Notes: generated by a model from the letters alone, not told the origin. DNA of 64,000 bases from Brevibacillus aydinogluensis (GCF_031954365.1 NZ_JAUSVZ010000004.1); one strand, 5' to 3'; positions 33,022 to 42,196 are shown, counted from the stretch's first letter. A program made the numbers and translations.

Positions 33022-33060
33022 CAATGATCATTGACATTATTTTACGGCCGAGGATAAAAT
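33022..33060 (+). promoter_or_regulatory. promoter and operator candidate of the marR-MFS operon
   Basis: TTGACA (33031-33036), an 18-base spacer and TAAAAT (33055-33060) form a good promoter. The perfect 12-base palindrome CAATGATCATTG (33022-33033) overlaps the first bases of the -35. MarR repressors often bind such sites to autoregulate. Confidence 0.55.
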
Positions 33061-33130
33061 AAAATCGTTTACTGGTTAACAATTTTGTGTGAGAAATGTG
33101 CACGATAAATCCGAAGGGAGTGCAGGAACA

Positions 33131-33643
33131 ATGTCTGATCTGACACACGAGCTGATTTATGACCAGTATATGAAGCTGCTGCACCTGAACGAACAAAAGG
33201 CGGATACCGACATTCAGGAGTTTTTGAACCAGGCGACGGGTGAACAGGGAAAACTCTTGCCCCGAAATATGACGAGCATTCACGTCATTGACTGTATCGG
33301 GCAGCATGAACCGATCAACAACAGTGCCATTGCCAAGAAAATGAACTTGTCCAAAGCAAACATTACCAAAATCACGGCAAAATTGCTGGAAGCAGACCTG
33401 ATTAAACGCTTCCAACTCACGGACAACAAGAAGGAAGTGTATTTTCGGTTGACGCCAAAAGGACGGCAAGTGTTTGAGATGCACGAAGCGATACACAAGC
33501 GGAAAGAACAGCAGTTCTACCAGTTTCTTGACCGCTTTACTGAGATGGAGCGGCATGCCATTCTCAAATTCCTCCGAGAACTGACCATGCAAATCAAGGA
33601 GGAACTGGCGGAAAGGCAGGGGACCCTCCGTGAAGAGCGCTAA
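33131..33643 (+). CDS. MarR-family transcriptional regulator
   Basis: The 170-residue protein has a winged helix: helices with PINNSAIAKKMNLSKANITKITAKLL (two blocks, about 60-90) followed by a wing, LTDNKKEVYFRLTPKGRQV. MarR proteins are dimers that repress efflux or detoxification genes and leave DNA on binding small phenolic ligands. The ATG follows GAAGGGAGTGCAGG. Its stop overlaps the start of the MFS gene by 14 bases, so the two are coupled. The palindrome at 33022-33033 is a plausible operator. Confidence 0.88.
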   Translation: MSDLTHELIYDQYMKLLHLNEQKADTDIQEFLNQATGEQGKLLPRNMTSIHVIDCIGQHEPINNSAIAKKMNLSKANITKITAKLLEADLIKRFQLTDNKKEVYFRLTPKGRQVFEMHEAIHKRKEQQFYQFLDRFTEMERHAILKFLRELTMQIKEELAERQGTLREER

Positions 33644-34829
33644 CGGTAATGCCGCGTTCATTTTGTATCTGGTTTGTATCAGCGCCTTCTTTGCATCGTT
33701 AAACCAAAATATTTACTCGCCGATCATTCCCCTGATCAGGGACTCGTTTCACGTCTCCATGAACCTGGTGAATTTGTCGGTATCGCTGTTTATTTTCGTT
33801 ACCGCGATCATGCAAATGGTTCTCGGACCGCTCGTAGATCGGAAAGGGGCCCGATTTGTGCTGATCCCGGCCATCCTGTTGACTGTCGTTTCCAGCATCG
33901 GGTGCGCTGTCACCAATCAGTTTTCAGTGTTTTTGCTGTTCAGGGTTCTGCAAGCGGCAGGAACTGCTGCTCTCCCGCTTGTTGCCGCAGCGACCATTGG
34001 CAGGTTGTTTCAGGGAAGCCAACGCGGAAAAGCGATGGGGACGTATCAAATGCTGCTGTCTGTTGCGCCTGCAGTAGCCCCGGTACTGGGAGGATGGATG
34101 GGAGACTGGCATGGCTATCCCGGAATTTTCTGGTTTCTCGCAATCGCTTCCGCCATTCTCCTGGTGGCCCATCAGCTGTTTTTCCCGAAAGATACTACGG
34201 AAGGGAAACAATCTGTCAGGAAAGGCGGGCTTTTGAATCACTATGGCGGCATTTTCACAAACAGGACGGGGAGCTCGATACTGATCTTGAGTTTCCTGTT
34301 TTTCTTCGTGTATTTCGCCGTGATCGTATACCTGCCTGTCTTGCTGACGGATCACTATCATGCAAGCCTGAAATTGGTAGGGCTGCTTTATCTGCCGCTG
34401 GCGCTAAGCACGATGGTGGGAAGCGCGATCTTTACCTACCTGCAAGCCCGAATTCCGCTCAAGACGCTGAGTGCAGGCGGACACGTCGTAGCGGCAGGCA
34501 GCATTCTGCTTTTTGCCGTTACCCATTCATTTTCGTTAATCGGGATGTTTACGGCTCTGGTAATGTACGGGATCTGTGTAGGGGTCATAACTCCTTTGTA
34601 CTCGACAATGATGGCAAATGAATTTGAGCACAACAGGGGCAGTGCGATGGGACTGTTTAACTTCATCCGGTACATGGGAATGGCCGCCGGACCTGTCGTA
34701 TCGGGATGGCTGCTGGCGAAAATGGAAGCTGTCGTCGTTTTTGGACTGCTGGGAGTGCTGTTTGCGTTGTTGAGTTGGGGATTGCGGCTGCGGATGCGCC
34801 CCCAAAACGTGAACGAGGCTGTCAAATGA
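33630..34829 (+). CDS. MFS drug-efflux transporter (DHA1 type)
   Basis: The 399-residue protein has twelve membrane helices. The motif-A loop GPLVDRKGARFVLIPA lies between TM2 and TM3, and the drug/H+ antiporter motif C appears as LSVAPAVAPVLGGWMGD in TM5. These place it among DHA1-type (Bcr/CflA-like) exporters. The GTG start at 33630 lies inside the marR gene, so the MarR protein very probably controls it. Codon use and base composition here look more AT-rich than the flanking housekeeping genes, which could mark later acquisition. Substrate unknown. Confidence 0.85.
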   Translation: MKSANGNAAFILYLVCISAFFASLNQNIYSPIIPLIRDSFHVSMNLVNLSVSLFIFVTAIMQMVLGPLVDRKGARFVLIPAILLTVVSSIGCAVTNQFSVFLLFRVLQAAGTAALPLVAAATIGRLFQGSQRGKAMGTYQMLLSVAPAVAPVLGGWMGDWHGYPGIFWFLAIASAILLVAHQLFFPKDTTEGKQSVRKGGLLNHYGGIFTNRTGSSILILSFLFFFVYFAVIVYLPVLLTDHYHASLKLVGLLYLPLALSTMVGSAIFTYLQARIPLKTLSAGGHVVAAGSILLFAVTHSFSLIGMFTALVMYGICVGVITPLYSTMMANEFEHNRGSAMGLFNFIRYMGMAAGPVVSGWLLAKMEAVVVFGLLGVLFALLSWGLRLRMRPQNVNEAVK

Positions 34830-34832
34830 GCA

Positions 34833-34869
34833 GTAAAAAGCAGCGGCTACCCGATACGGATAGCCGCTT
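34833..34869. terminator. terminator between the MFS gene and dat
   Basis: AGCGGCTA (34842-34849) and TAGCCGCT (34861-34868) form a stem. On the minus strand it is followed by GCTTTTTAC, so it best serves dat; the plus-strand tail is weaker. Confidence 0.7.
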
Positions 34870-34908
34870 CACTTGCGTAGATTGGAAAGCAGGATGTGTT
34901 TCAGTGTA

Positions 34909-35760
34909 TTACACGAGCACCTCGGAATAGATGTGCTGCTCGAACAGCTGCTGCAGTTTTTGCACCATCGGGCCTACCTGGCCGCTGCCAACCGGTTGGC
35001 CGTCCACGGCGACAATGGGCATCACTTCCGCCGTCGTGCTGGAGAGGAACAGCTCATCCGCCTGCTTGAGGAACTGGATGTCAAACGCCTCCTCATGCAC
35101 CGGAATGCCGTTTGCCTTTGCCAGGTCGATGACGGTTTGCCGGGTGATGCCGTGCAGAACCAGATTGTCGGCGGGGTGGGTGTACAGGGCGTTGTCCTTG
35201 ACTGCAAACAGGTTGGAGGCGCTGCACTCGGTAATGATGCCGTTGCGGTGCAAGATCGACTCCTGGGCGCCGGCCTCCTTGGCGTACTGCTTGACCAGCA
35301 CGGCTCCCAGCAGGTTCAGCGTCTTGATGTCGCAGCGGAGCCAGCGGATGTCTTCCACCAGCTGGGCGGTCAGTCCCTTTTTCTGATCGGCCAGTGGGCG
35401 TTCCTTGCGCCGGACAAATCCCATGATGACCGGGCGGATGCCGCTCGGGATATCGTGCAGGCGAGGAGCAACGCCGCGCGTCACCTGCAGGTAGAGGATG
35501 GCGTCATCGTCCGACGTCAGGTTGTTTTTGACGATCAGCTGCTGAGCAATATCTTTCAGTTCTGCCGCCGTCCAAGGCAGGTCCAACTTGATTTCCCGCG
35601 CGCTGCGGAACAGACGGGTCAGATGGGCGTCCCACTGATACATTTTCCCTTTGTAAATCCGGACCACCTCATAGATCCCGTCACCAAAGTTGTAGCCGCG
35701 GTCTTCCGGGTGTACGGCCAGTTCGTCAGCCTCGACCCACTTGCCATCCACATACAGCAT
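34909..35760 (-). CDS. dat: D-amino-acid transaminase
   Basis: The enzyme interconverts D-alanine/2-oxoglutarate and pyruvate/D-glutamate, feeding D-Glu and D-Ala to peptidoglycan. The 283 residues match fold-type IV PLP transaminases: YNFGDGIYEVVRIYKG at the N-terminus, the catalytic Lys in DIKTLNLLGAVLVKQ (about 145), and ECSASNLFAVKDN. The first residues (MLYVDGKWVEADE...) match known D-transaminases rather than branched-chain ones. GAAGGAGGATTTCGCC precedes the ATG at 35760. The gene stands alone, divergent from the M28-like gene. Confidence 0.93.
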   Translation of the reverse strand: MLYVDGKWVEADELAVHPEDRGYNFGDGIYEVVRIYKGKMYQWDAHLTRLFRSAREIKLDLPWTAAELKDIAQQLIVKNNLTSDDDAILYLQVTRGVAPRLHDIPSGIRPVIMGFVRRKERPLADQKKGLTAQLVEDIRWLRCDIKTLNLLGAVLVKQYAKEAGAQESILHRNGIITECSASNLFAVKDNALYTHPADNLVLHGITRQTVIDLAKANGIPVHEEAFDIQFLKQADELFLSSTTAEVMPIVAVDGQPVGSGQVGPMVQKLQQLFEQHIYSEVLV

Positions 35761-36056
35761 GGCGAAATCCTCCTTCATGATTACACAAAAATTATGACAT
35801 TTCTTGTTTGCAAAAAACCATCCGACAAATATGCAGCCCCGGCGGCGGACAGGCAAAAATCCGCGTCGAGCAGTAGATGGATTCTCCTTCCACCTTACCA
35901 AACCGGGGGACAAGGGTCAATTTGATTTTACGGATGGGCCACAAATCCTGTCGCTCTATGACGCTGTGTGCCCCCATTTGACAAACTATTCTGACTAGAC
36001 GCTGGCGACAGCCCCTGCCCATAATAAAAACAAACGCCTTGCGAAAGGAGCATGCC

Positions 36057-37370
36057 ATGAGGGCGTATTGCAGATGGACGTTGTTCGCCATGCTGGTCAT
36101 GAGTTTACATTTGCCGCTTCCAGCAGGGGCGGCGGCCGGAGTGCAGGAACAGATCGACGCCGACAGTCTGTACGATCACGTAGAGCGCCTGTCCCGTCAG
36201 CCGCGGGCGGCGGCGACGGAATCGGAGTTTGCCGCCCTCGTCTATGTGGAAGAGCAGCTTCGCCTGTACGGGTACGAGACCAAGCTGCAGCCGTTTTTCT
36301 ATTACGTGTACAGCCAGCCGACCCAGCTCTCCTTGCGCACGGATGGCTGGCCCGACCGCATGTGGAACGTGACCGCCTTGACACATGGACCAAACGGCAG
36401 GGCGGCAGCCGAGATCATTGACGCCGGGAGAGGCACGGCGGCGGAGTTGAGCCGCATACAGGCGGAAGGGAAGATCGTCCTGATCCAGCGGGGAGAGATT
36501 CCCTTGGGGGAAAAGGTGCGCAACGCGGCGGCCGTCCAGGCGGCGGGAGTCATTCTCGTCAACGACGACGACGGAGCATGGGACGAACCGCTGGAAGAAC
36601 CGCTCGACATGGCCGTACCTGCCGTGCTGCTCCCGCGAACGGAAGGGGAACTCCTGCGTCAGCGTCTGCTGGAAAAGGGAAAGGTGTCCGCTGAGCTGAA
36701 CGTAATCGGCGGTGTCTCCACCCGACGCACGTCGTACAATCTGATCGCGGCGCGAAAGCCAAAGGGGGCAAACACAGGTCAAACGGTACTGGTGACCGCA
36801 CGCCACGATTCTCCGCCCGCGTCGCCGGGGGCCAACGAGGGAGCGTCCGGCGCGGCCGTGCTGCTGGAGACAGCCCGCCTTCTGGCCAGTCAGCAGGTTG
36901 ACACGGAAGTGCGTTTCGTCAGTCTGGGAGCGGCTTACGACGGGACGCGGGGGGCTGATGCCTACGTGCGCTCCTTGTCCGAAGCCGAGAAGCAGCAGAT
37001 CGTCGCTGCGTTCTGCCTCAATGGCGTCGGCAGTGCGGACGCGGGGGAATTGACGGCGGTTACAGCGGACGGACTGCGAAATCTGCCCGCCGATCTGGCA
37101 GAGCAGGCGGGGGCCGTTTTTTCCGCCGCTCGACCTGGCGAGTCTGGCATAGGGGGAGAAGCGACCGTGTTTGCCCGCGCCGGGATTCCCGCCGCCGTGC
37201 TAGTCGCTCCAGTACCCGCTGACAGAAAGAGGGAGCTCTCGCAGGACACCGTGGACAGAATCAGTCGGGAGCAGCTCAGCCGTACGGCGCAAATCGTCCT
37301 GGCCGCCGTGCGCGAGATTGCCGATGAACACACCCCGGCGTATCCGGCGGGCCGACCCGCTCCCAAGTGA
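36057..37370 (+). CDS. exported PA-domain/M28-like protein with degenerate metal site
   Basis: The 437 residues carry a signal peptide (about 1-25), an N-terminal part of the M28 fold, a PA insertion (about 110-220) and the rest of the M28 core. Active M28 aminopeptidases bind two zincs through His-x-Asp, Asp, Glu-Glu, Asp and His. Here the expected ligands read R249-H-D251, E261 for Asp, A-Y for the Glu-Glu pair (GAAYDGTRGA), N in CLNGVG for Asp, and no C-terminal His. Only D251 survives. The protein is therefore probably not a peptidase and may act as a binding protein. The ATG follows GAAAGGAGC. Confidence 0.75.
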   Translation: MRAYCRWTLFAMLVMSLHLPLPAGAAAGVQEQIDADSLYDHVERLSRQPRAAATESEFAALVYVEEQLRLYGYETKLQPFFYYVYSQPTQLSLRTDGWPDRMWNVTALTHGPNGRAAAEIIDAGRGTAAELSRIQAEGKIVLIQRGEIPLGEKVRNAAAVQAAGVILVNDDDGAWDEPLEEPLDMAVPAVLLPRTEGELLRQRLLEKGKVSAELNVIGGVSTRRTSYNLIAARKPKGANTGQTVLVTARHDSPPASPGANEGASGAAVLLETARLLASQQVDTEVRFVSLGAAYDGTRGADAYVRSLSEAEKQQIVAAFCLNGVGSADAGELTAVTADGLRNLPADLAEQAGAVFSAARPGESGIGGEATVFARAGIPAAVLVAPVPADRKRELSQDTVDRISREQLSRTAQIVLAAVREIADEHTPAYPAGRPAPK

Positions 37371-37751
37371 TGAGGATTGATAGGAAAAGGGAAATACAGA
37401 CGTTTGCCGTGCCCGCGCAGGTTTTCTAGACGCGGGCGTTTTGTTGCCTTCCGGAAGTAATTGTCAAAATCTGTCGAATGGTAAGGAATGGTCGATTTTT
37501 GATAAAAGAGGTATAATTTTCGCGAATGTAAAAAAATTCACTCACTTTGTGCAGAGTGTGAATCAGTGATTCCCGGCAAAGGGAGATGTGGCTGGTGCGG
37601 CAATGCGTTTACCGCGATCGTGTCGTGGGCAATCCGGAACAGCAGCGTCACCGTAATGTTTCGCGTCATTTATCGGAAATTTCCGAATAAAATAACATCC
37701 CCAACCGCAATACGGGGATGTCCATCAGTTACATCTGTTACGGAGGTTGAT
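37371..37751 (+). promoter_or_regulatory. 380-base regulatory region upstream of the histidine kinase gene
   Basis: No gene is supported here. TCTGTCGAAT (37470-37479) matches nine of ten positions of the Spo0A box TTTGNCGAAW, with a weaker second copy beginning at 37460. A TATAAT lies at 37512-37517 without a good -35. Further down are a perfect 14-base palindrome, TCGGAAATTTCCGA (37673-37686), and a hairpin with 8-bp arms ACATCCCC/GGGGATGT (37695-37721) about 30 bases before the start codon. Confidence 0.5.
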
Positions 37752-39746
37752 ATGAAGCAATCCCAAGCGCTGTATCCTTCGTTCTTGGCGGTAATCGCCC
37801 TGGCGGTTGTCACCGCCGTGGCACACTGGCCCGTATGGTCTTCCCAAGCCAATGGGAGACTGCTGTTCGGTGTCCTGGAGTTGTTGGAGGTGGCGGCCTT
37901 CCTCTTGATCTTGTACCTGCTGCGGCACGTCCGTCAACTGGAACAGGAAGTCCGCTATCGGGAGCACAGATTCCGAAGCTATTTCGACGCCGTCCCGGAC
38001 CTCCTGTTCATCAAGAGCAAAACGGGCGATCTTTTATACGTCAATCAAGCGGCCGGGAAATTCTTTGTCGGCGATTGCTCAGCCAGTCCGGAGCTGGTGG
38101 GCGTGACGGACCGTTACCGGCAAAGTCTGTTCAGCTGCCGGGAAACCGACGAACTCGTCTTTCGATCGGGAGAACCGTTCCGTCGCGTCGAAGTGTTTGA
38201 GCAGCCGGACGGATCGACACGCTTTATCGACCTGGTAAAGGTACCGGTCATGGATCCACTGACCCATAAAGTCTCCCTCCTGATGCTGGGGCGGGACATC
38301 ACCGACCAGAAGCGGGTGGAAATGGACGGACTGGCCACGAAAGAACTGCTGGAGTCCATTCTGCAGCAAACCCCCGACGCCATCTCGGTGATTGACGTCA
38401 ACGGCCGCATCAAGCGCATCAACCAGGCGTCAGAAATCATCTTTGGCTACAGCGAAGAAGAATTGATCGACCGGCCGCTGCCGTTCATCCCCACGCATTT
38501 GCAGGAAGAAGCCGACTACTACCATCAACAAGTGCTGAATGGCAAGCGCATCATTGGGCTGGAAACGGTCCGCATTCACAAAAACGGCCAACCCCTGCAC
38601 GTGTCCCTCTCATTGGCGCCGATCTACGACGGCGAGGGGAAAGTGATCGGCATTGTCGGCAGCGCGCGGGACATTACCGAACAGAAGCGCGTGGAGCATC
38701 GCCTGCGGGTGAGCGAAGCAAAGTACCGGCTGATCGCCGAAAACATGACCGACATGATCTGCGTGTACGAGGGGAGCGGTGCGGTGACCTACATGTCTCC
38801 TTCGCATGAGTCGATTCTGGGGTATCCGCTCGATCAGTTCAATCAGGTGTACGACTTCATGGATCGGGTGCATCCGGATGATCAGAAATCCGTCCGGCAG
38901 GCGATTGCGCGCATCGGTCAAACCGGTGAAATGGCTTCGGTCGAATTCCGCTTCCTGCACAACGGCGGCCACTGGGTCAACCTGGAATCTCGCTGCAAAC
39001 CAATTGTGGATGAGACAGGACGGGTGATCAGTTTTATGATCGTCACCCGCGACATTACGGAGAAAAAGCGGGCGGAAGAACTGCTCCGCCAGTCGGACAT
39101 GCTTTCTGCCGTCGGGCAGCTGGCGGCGGGAATCGCCCACGAGATCCGCAACCCATTGACTGCGCTGCGCGGCTTTATCCAATTAATGCAGTCGTCCGCT
39201 GAAGCCAATCGGTACTGCGGGATCATGCTCTCCGAACTGGATCGGATCAACTTGATCGTCAGCGAACTCTTGCTGTTGGCCAAGCCGCAGGCGGTCAAGT
39301 ATCAGCAGCGGGAAGTGGGCGGCATCCTGAAAAACGTTCTCTCACTCCTGGACAGCCAGGCCATCTTAAACAACATCCAGATTCACACCCGAATCTCGGA
39401 GAATTTGCCGCTCATCACCTGTGAAGAAAACCAGTTGAAGCAAGTCTTCATCAATTTGTGCAAAAATGCCATCGAAGCAATGCCAAACGGGGGACACCTC
39501 CGGGTGGAGGCGGAAGAGCTGGACAAAGGCGAGGTGCGAATCAGGATCATTGATACGGGGGGCGGGATCGACCCGGAACAGATTCCGCGCCTGGGCGAGC
39601 CCTTTTACACCACCAAGGAAAAGGGGACCGGACTTGGCCTGATGGTCAGCCGCAGGATCATCCAGGAGCACGGCGGCCAAATCGTGATTTCCAGCGAACC
39701 GGGCAAAGGAACGACGGTCGATGTCATCCTCCCCGTCATGGCCTGA
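37752..39746 (+). CDS. sensor histidine kinase with three PAS domains (sporulation-kinase type)
   Basis: The 664-residue kinase has two N-terminal membrane helices (about 9-26 and 35-58), three PAS domains (about 75-195, 203-322, 328-448), a HisKA domain with His463 in AHEIRNPLTALRGFIQLM, and a HATPase core with NLCKNAIEAM, DTGGGIDPEQ and GTGLGLMVS. This order and the HEIRNP/RGFIQL segment resemble the Kin-type kinases that feed the Spo0A phosphorelay. No response regulator is adjacent, which is typical of orphan Kin proteins. ATG at 37752 follows ACGGAGGTTGAT; a longer in-frame reading is unsupported. Confidence 0.87.
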   Translation: MKQSQALYPSFLAVIALAVVTAVAHWPVWSSQANGRLLFGVLELLEVAAFLLILYLLRHVRQLEQEVRYREHRFRSYFDAVPDLLFIKSKTGDLLYVNQAAGKFFVGDCSASPELVGVTDRYRQSLFSCRETDELVFRSGEPFRRVEVFEQPDGSTRFIDLVKVPVMDPLTHKVSLLMLGRDITDQKRVEMDGLATKELLESILQQTPDAISVIDVNGRIKRINQASEIIFGYSEEELIDRPLPFIPTHLQEEADYYHQQVLNGKRIIGLETVRIHKNGQPLHVSLSLAPIYDGEGKVIGIVGSARDITEQKRVEHRLRVSEAKYRLIAENMTDMICVYEGSGAVTYMSPSHESILGYPLDQFNQVYDFMDRVHPDDQKSVRQAIARIGQTGEMASVEFRFLHNGGHWVNLESRCKPIVDETGRVISFMIVTRDITEKKRAEELLRQSDMLSAVGQLAAGIAHEIRNPLTALRGFIQLMQSSAEANRYCGIMLSELDRINLIVSELLLLAKPQAVKYQQREVGGILKNVLSLLDSQAILNNIQIHTRISENLPLITCEENQLKQVFINLCKNAIEAMPNGGHLRVEAEELDKGEVRIRIIDTGGGIDPEQIPRLGEPFYTTKEKGTGLGLMVSRRIIQEHGGQIVISSEPGKGTTVDVILPVMA

Positions 39747-39764
39747 TGATGCAGCGGGTTGTGC

Positions 39765-40796
39765 TCACGCGGGCGGTTTGGGACGTGGTTTCCTGCCTTT
39801 CCACAACAGGCGCCCCAGCAGCAACAGTCCGCAGTACGTGGCGCTGCTTGCGGCCAGATTGGCTGCCGTGACGCTTACCAGTGGCAGCAGTGCAAACAGA
39901 CCGGCCCCGGCCAGCATCGCCAGCAGCAGCGGCCCCATGTGCAGATCGTGGCGCACCGCCACGGGCACGGCCATCGCGTAAACGAGTGCGCCCAGGATGA
40001 GGCCGGCGTGTCCGAGTGACAACAACAGATGCAGCAGGTCGGCAAACGGCATGAGAGAAGCCAAAATGTGCGCAAGCGGCAAGGCGGCGGAGTGGACGTC
40101 GTGCCAGTGAGCCAAAAGGATCGCCTGTCCCAGCAGGGAGGCGAAGAAAAAGAACAGTGTGCCCGCCAACACGCCCGCACGTATCGTGCTCTGGCGGGGC
40201 GCGCGGGTGGCAAGCGGCAGGACGACGACCAGACAGACCAGTAAATGCAGGGAGAGGTACAGCACGGCCTGGATCAGCCACAGAGCGTTGAATTGGTATC
40301 CGAGCGAAGGAATCGGCACGTGGCGCTGTTCGGCAAACACAAACCCAAGCATTAGCAGTCCGGCGGCAAGTGAGGCGGCTGTCCCCCTAAGGATCGTCGT
40401 CCACCCCTGAGAGACAACCACCACGGCGAGGAGCAGGGGGGCGAGCACAAACAGCCAGCTCCACGCACCAGCCATGTGCTGCATTGCCTGCATGCCTGCT
40501 GTCGCTCCCGCGTAAGCCAAGAGGGAGAGGTGAATCAACACGGAGAAGGTGGGAGCGAATGTAGGGCCAAACCAGTGCAAAAGCAGATCGTGGAGCGTAC
40601 GCACCCCCTGGCGATGACAGGAGACCAGCACACGGCAGCCGATCCACCCCAGTCCGATGCTGGCAGCAGCAAGGCCAATCGTCCCCCACGAGCCGAAATA
40701 GGCAAAAAAGCGCAGCCATTCATTACCGCTGAAATACGAACCGCCGAGCGCAGCCCCAGCGAACAGGACGGCGATTCGCCATGCGCTTCTGTCCAT
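39765..40796 (-). CDS. YkvI family membrane protein
   Basis: This 343-residue protein has about ten membrane helices and starts with AGAALGGSYFSGNEWLRFFAYFGSWGTIGL. That matches the opening of YkvI proteins (GxxFATGQE..FF..FG.WG), which belong to the LeuT/APC-type transporter superfamily. Substrate unknown. It ends with a basic tail (KGRKPRPKPPA). It is convergent to the histidine kinase with 18 bases between the stop codons and divergent from the FMN reductase gene. Confidence 0.8.
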   Translation of the reverse strand: MDRSAWRIAVLFAGAALGGSYFSGNEWLRFFAYFGSWGTIGLAAASIGLGWIGCRVLVSCHRQGVRTLHDLLLHWFGPTFAPTFSVLIHLSLLAYAGATAGMQAMQHMAGAWSWLFVLAPLLLAVVVVSQGWTTILRGTAASLAAGLLMLGFVFAEQRHVPIPSLGYQFNALWLIQAVLYLSLHLLVCLVVVLPLATRAPRQSTIRAGVLAGTLFFFFASLLGQAILLAHWHDVHSAALPLAHILASLMPFADLLHLLLSLGHAGLILGALVYAMAVPVAVRHDLHMGPLLLAMLAGAGLFALLPLVSVTAANLAASSATYCGLLLLGRLLWKGRKPRPKPPA

Positions 40797-40887
40797 TCAC
40801 ATCATCCTTTTCCCAGCGTGGAACCCAAATTCGTTCATGCGTCATGAAATCTGTCGCACTGGTACCAATGTATGAGGCACAGAGGCT

Positions 40888-40950
40888 TGTTCAGAACAGT
40901 GTGATTAATGATACATATGTGTTTACAAACTATTAATATATGGATATACT
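40888..40950 (+). promoter_or_regulatory. promoter and inverted repeat upstream of the FMN reductase gene
   Basis: TTTACA (40922-40927), a 17-base spacer and TATACT (40945-40950) form a good promoter. A symmetric TGTTCAGAACA (40888-40898) lies just upstream and could be a regulator site. Confidence 0.55.
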
Positions 40951-40994
40951 GTATGAAGGTACTTTAGACAACTCCCCCATTTGAGGTGAATAAG

Positions 40995-41552
40995 ATGAAA
41001 ATTGTCGGCATTGCTGGCAGCATGAACGCGCAGTCAACAACCAAACTGGCGGTAGAGATCGTGTTGAAGGCCGCCCGGGAAGCGGGAGCGGAAACGGAAT
41101 TGATTCACCTGGCCGAATGGCCGATGCCGGTCTACGACAATCGCGATGACGCCTCCACGTATCCGGAGACGGTGCATCGTTTTGTGCAAAAGGTATCGGA
41201 AGCGGACGGGCTGGTGATTGGTTCGCCGGAGTACCACGGCAGCATCACTGGCGCCTTGAAAAACGCGCTCGACTTTTTGGAAGGGCGCCATTTGCGCGAC
41301 AAGCAGGTAGCCATTCTTGGCGTGGCAGGAGGCAGCATGGGCGCGACCAATACGGTAAACACCCTGCAGGTGATCATGCGCAATCTGCACGCCTGGCCTC
41401 TGCCGTCCAGCCCGAGCATTCCCAGCGCCTACGACGCCTTTGCGCCGGACGGGACGCTGAAAGATCCGCGTTTGCAGGAACGCATGGAGACGCTCGGCCG
41501 GGAACTGGTACGGTACGTGCGGGCGATGAACGCGGAAAAACAGCCGCAGTAG
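40995..41552 (+). CDS. NADPH-dependent FMN reductase / quinone reductase
   Basis: The 185-residue flavodoxin-like protein has the FMN phosphate loop GIAGSMNAQSTTKL (5-18) and the NADPH_dep_FMN_red signature GSPEYHGSITGALKNALDFL (about 76-95). Such enzymes reduce quinones, azo compounds or free flavin using NAD(P)H, usually as dimers. TGAGGTGAATAAG precedes the ATG at 40995; a GTG three codons earlier is also in frame. It is transcribed alone, with its own promoter. Confidence 0.9.
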   Translation: MKIVGIAGSMNAQSTTKLAVEIVLKAAREAGAETELIHLAEWPMPVYDNRDDASTYPETVHRFVQKVSEADGLVIGSPEYHGSITGALKNALDFLEGRHLRDKQVAILGVAGGSMGATNTVNTLQVIMRNLHAWPLPSSPSIPSAYDAFAPDGTLKDPRLQERMETLGRELVRYVRAMNAEKQPQ

Positions 41553-41563
41553 GCAGGTTTTTC

Positions 41564-41593
41564 TTGCAACCGTCGCGCTTTCCACGGTATTAT
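41564..41593 (+). promoter_or_regulatory. putative promoter of mntR
   Basis: TTGCAA (41564-41569), an 18-base spacer and TATTAT (41588-41593) lie 80 bases before mntR. Confidence 0.5.
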
Positions 41594-41673
41594 GTTTTTA
41601 CGTGCGTTTGAAAAGCCTTGGCCACAAGGTTTTTCATCCCGCCTGAAATACCGTGTGGAAACGAGGGATTCAC

Positions 41674-42102
41674 ATGCCAACTCCCAGTATGGAAGACTAT
41701 TTGGAACGCATTTACACTTTAATCGAAGAAAAAGGTTACGCCCGTGTCTCCGATATCGCGGAAGCGTTGGAAGTGCATCCCTCATCCGTTACCAAGATGG
41801 TCCAGAAGCTGGACAAAGACAACTACCTGGTCTATGAAAAATACCGCGGCCTGGTGCTGACGCCAAAAGGCAAGAAAATCGGCAAGCGCCTGGTGGATCG
41901 TCACAGTCTGCTGGAAGAGTTCATGCGCGTCATCGGCGTGGACGAGGAGCACATCTATCGGGACGTGGAAGGGATCGAGCACCATCTCAGCTGGGAGTCG
42001 ATCACCTGCCTGGAGTATCTCGTCCAGTATTTTCACGCCGACCCGTCGCGTATTGAGGAGCTGCGCCGTATCCGACAGGAAGACGAGCAAAAGGAAGAAT
42101 AA
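41674..42102 (+). CDS. mntR: manganese transport regulator MntR
   Basis: MntR is a DtxR-family repressor that shuts off manganese uptake genes when Mn2+ is bound. The 142 residues keep all six known metal ligands at the same numbers as Bacillus subtilis MntR: Asp8, Glu11, His77, Glu99, Glu102 and His103. The helix-turn-helix is at about 25-60 (VSDIAEALEVHPSSVTKMVQKL). ACGAGGGATTCAC precedes the ATG. A strong terminator follows. It sits beside the patatin gene as mntR(yqhN)-yqhO does in Bacillus subtilis. Confidence 0.95.
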   Translation: MPTPSMEDYLERIYTLIEEKGYARVSDIAEALEVHPSSVTKMVQKLDKDNYLVYEKYRGLVLTPKGKKIGKRLVDRHSLLEEFMRVIGVDEEHIYRDVEGIEHHLSWESITCLEYLVQYFHADPSRIEELRRIRQEDEQKEE

Positions 42103-42110
42103 CTGCACTG

Positions 42111-42138
42111 ACGCAAGCCTGACCGGCTTGCGTTTTTT
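42111..42138 (+). terminator. terminator after mntR
   Basis: ACGCAAGCC and GGCTTGCGT flank a five-base loop, followed by TTTTTT. Confidence 0.92.
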
Positions 42139-42196
42139 GTCGTAATCGACAAGCCACCTCCCTATATTTGATAAGGAGGGAAGGGAAGGTGAGAGC

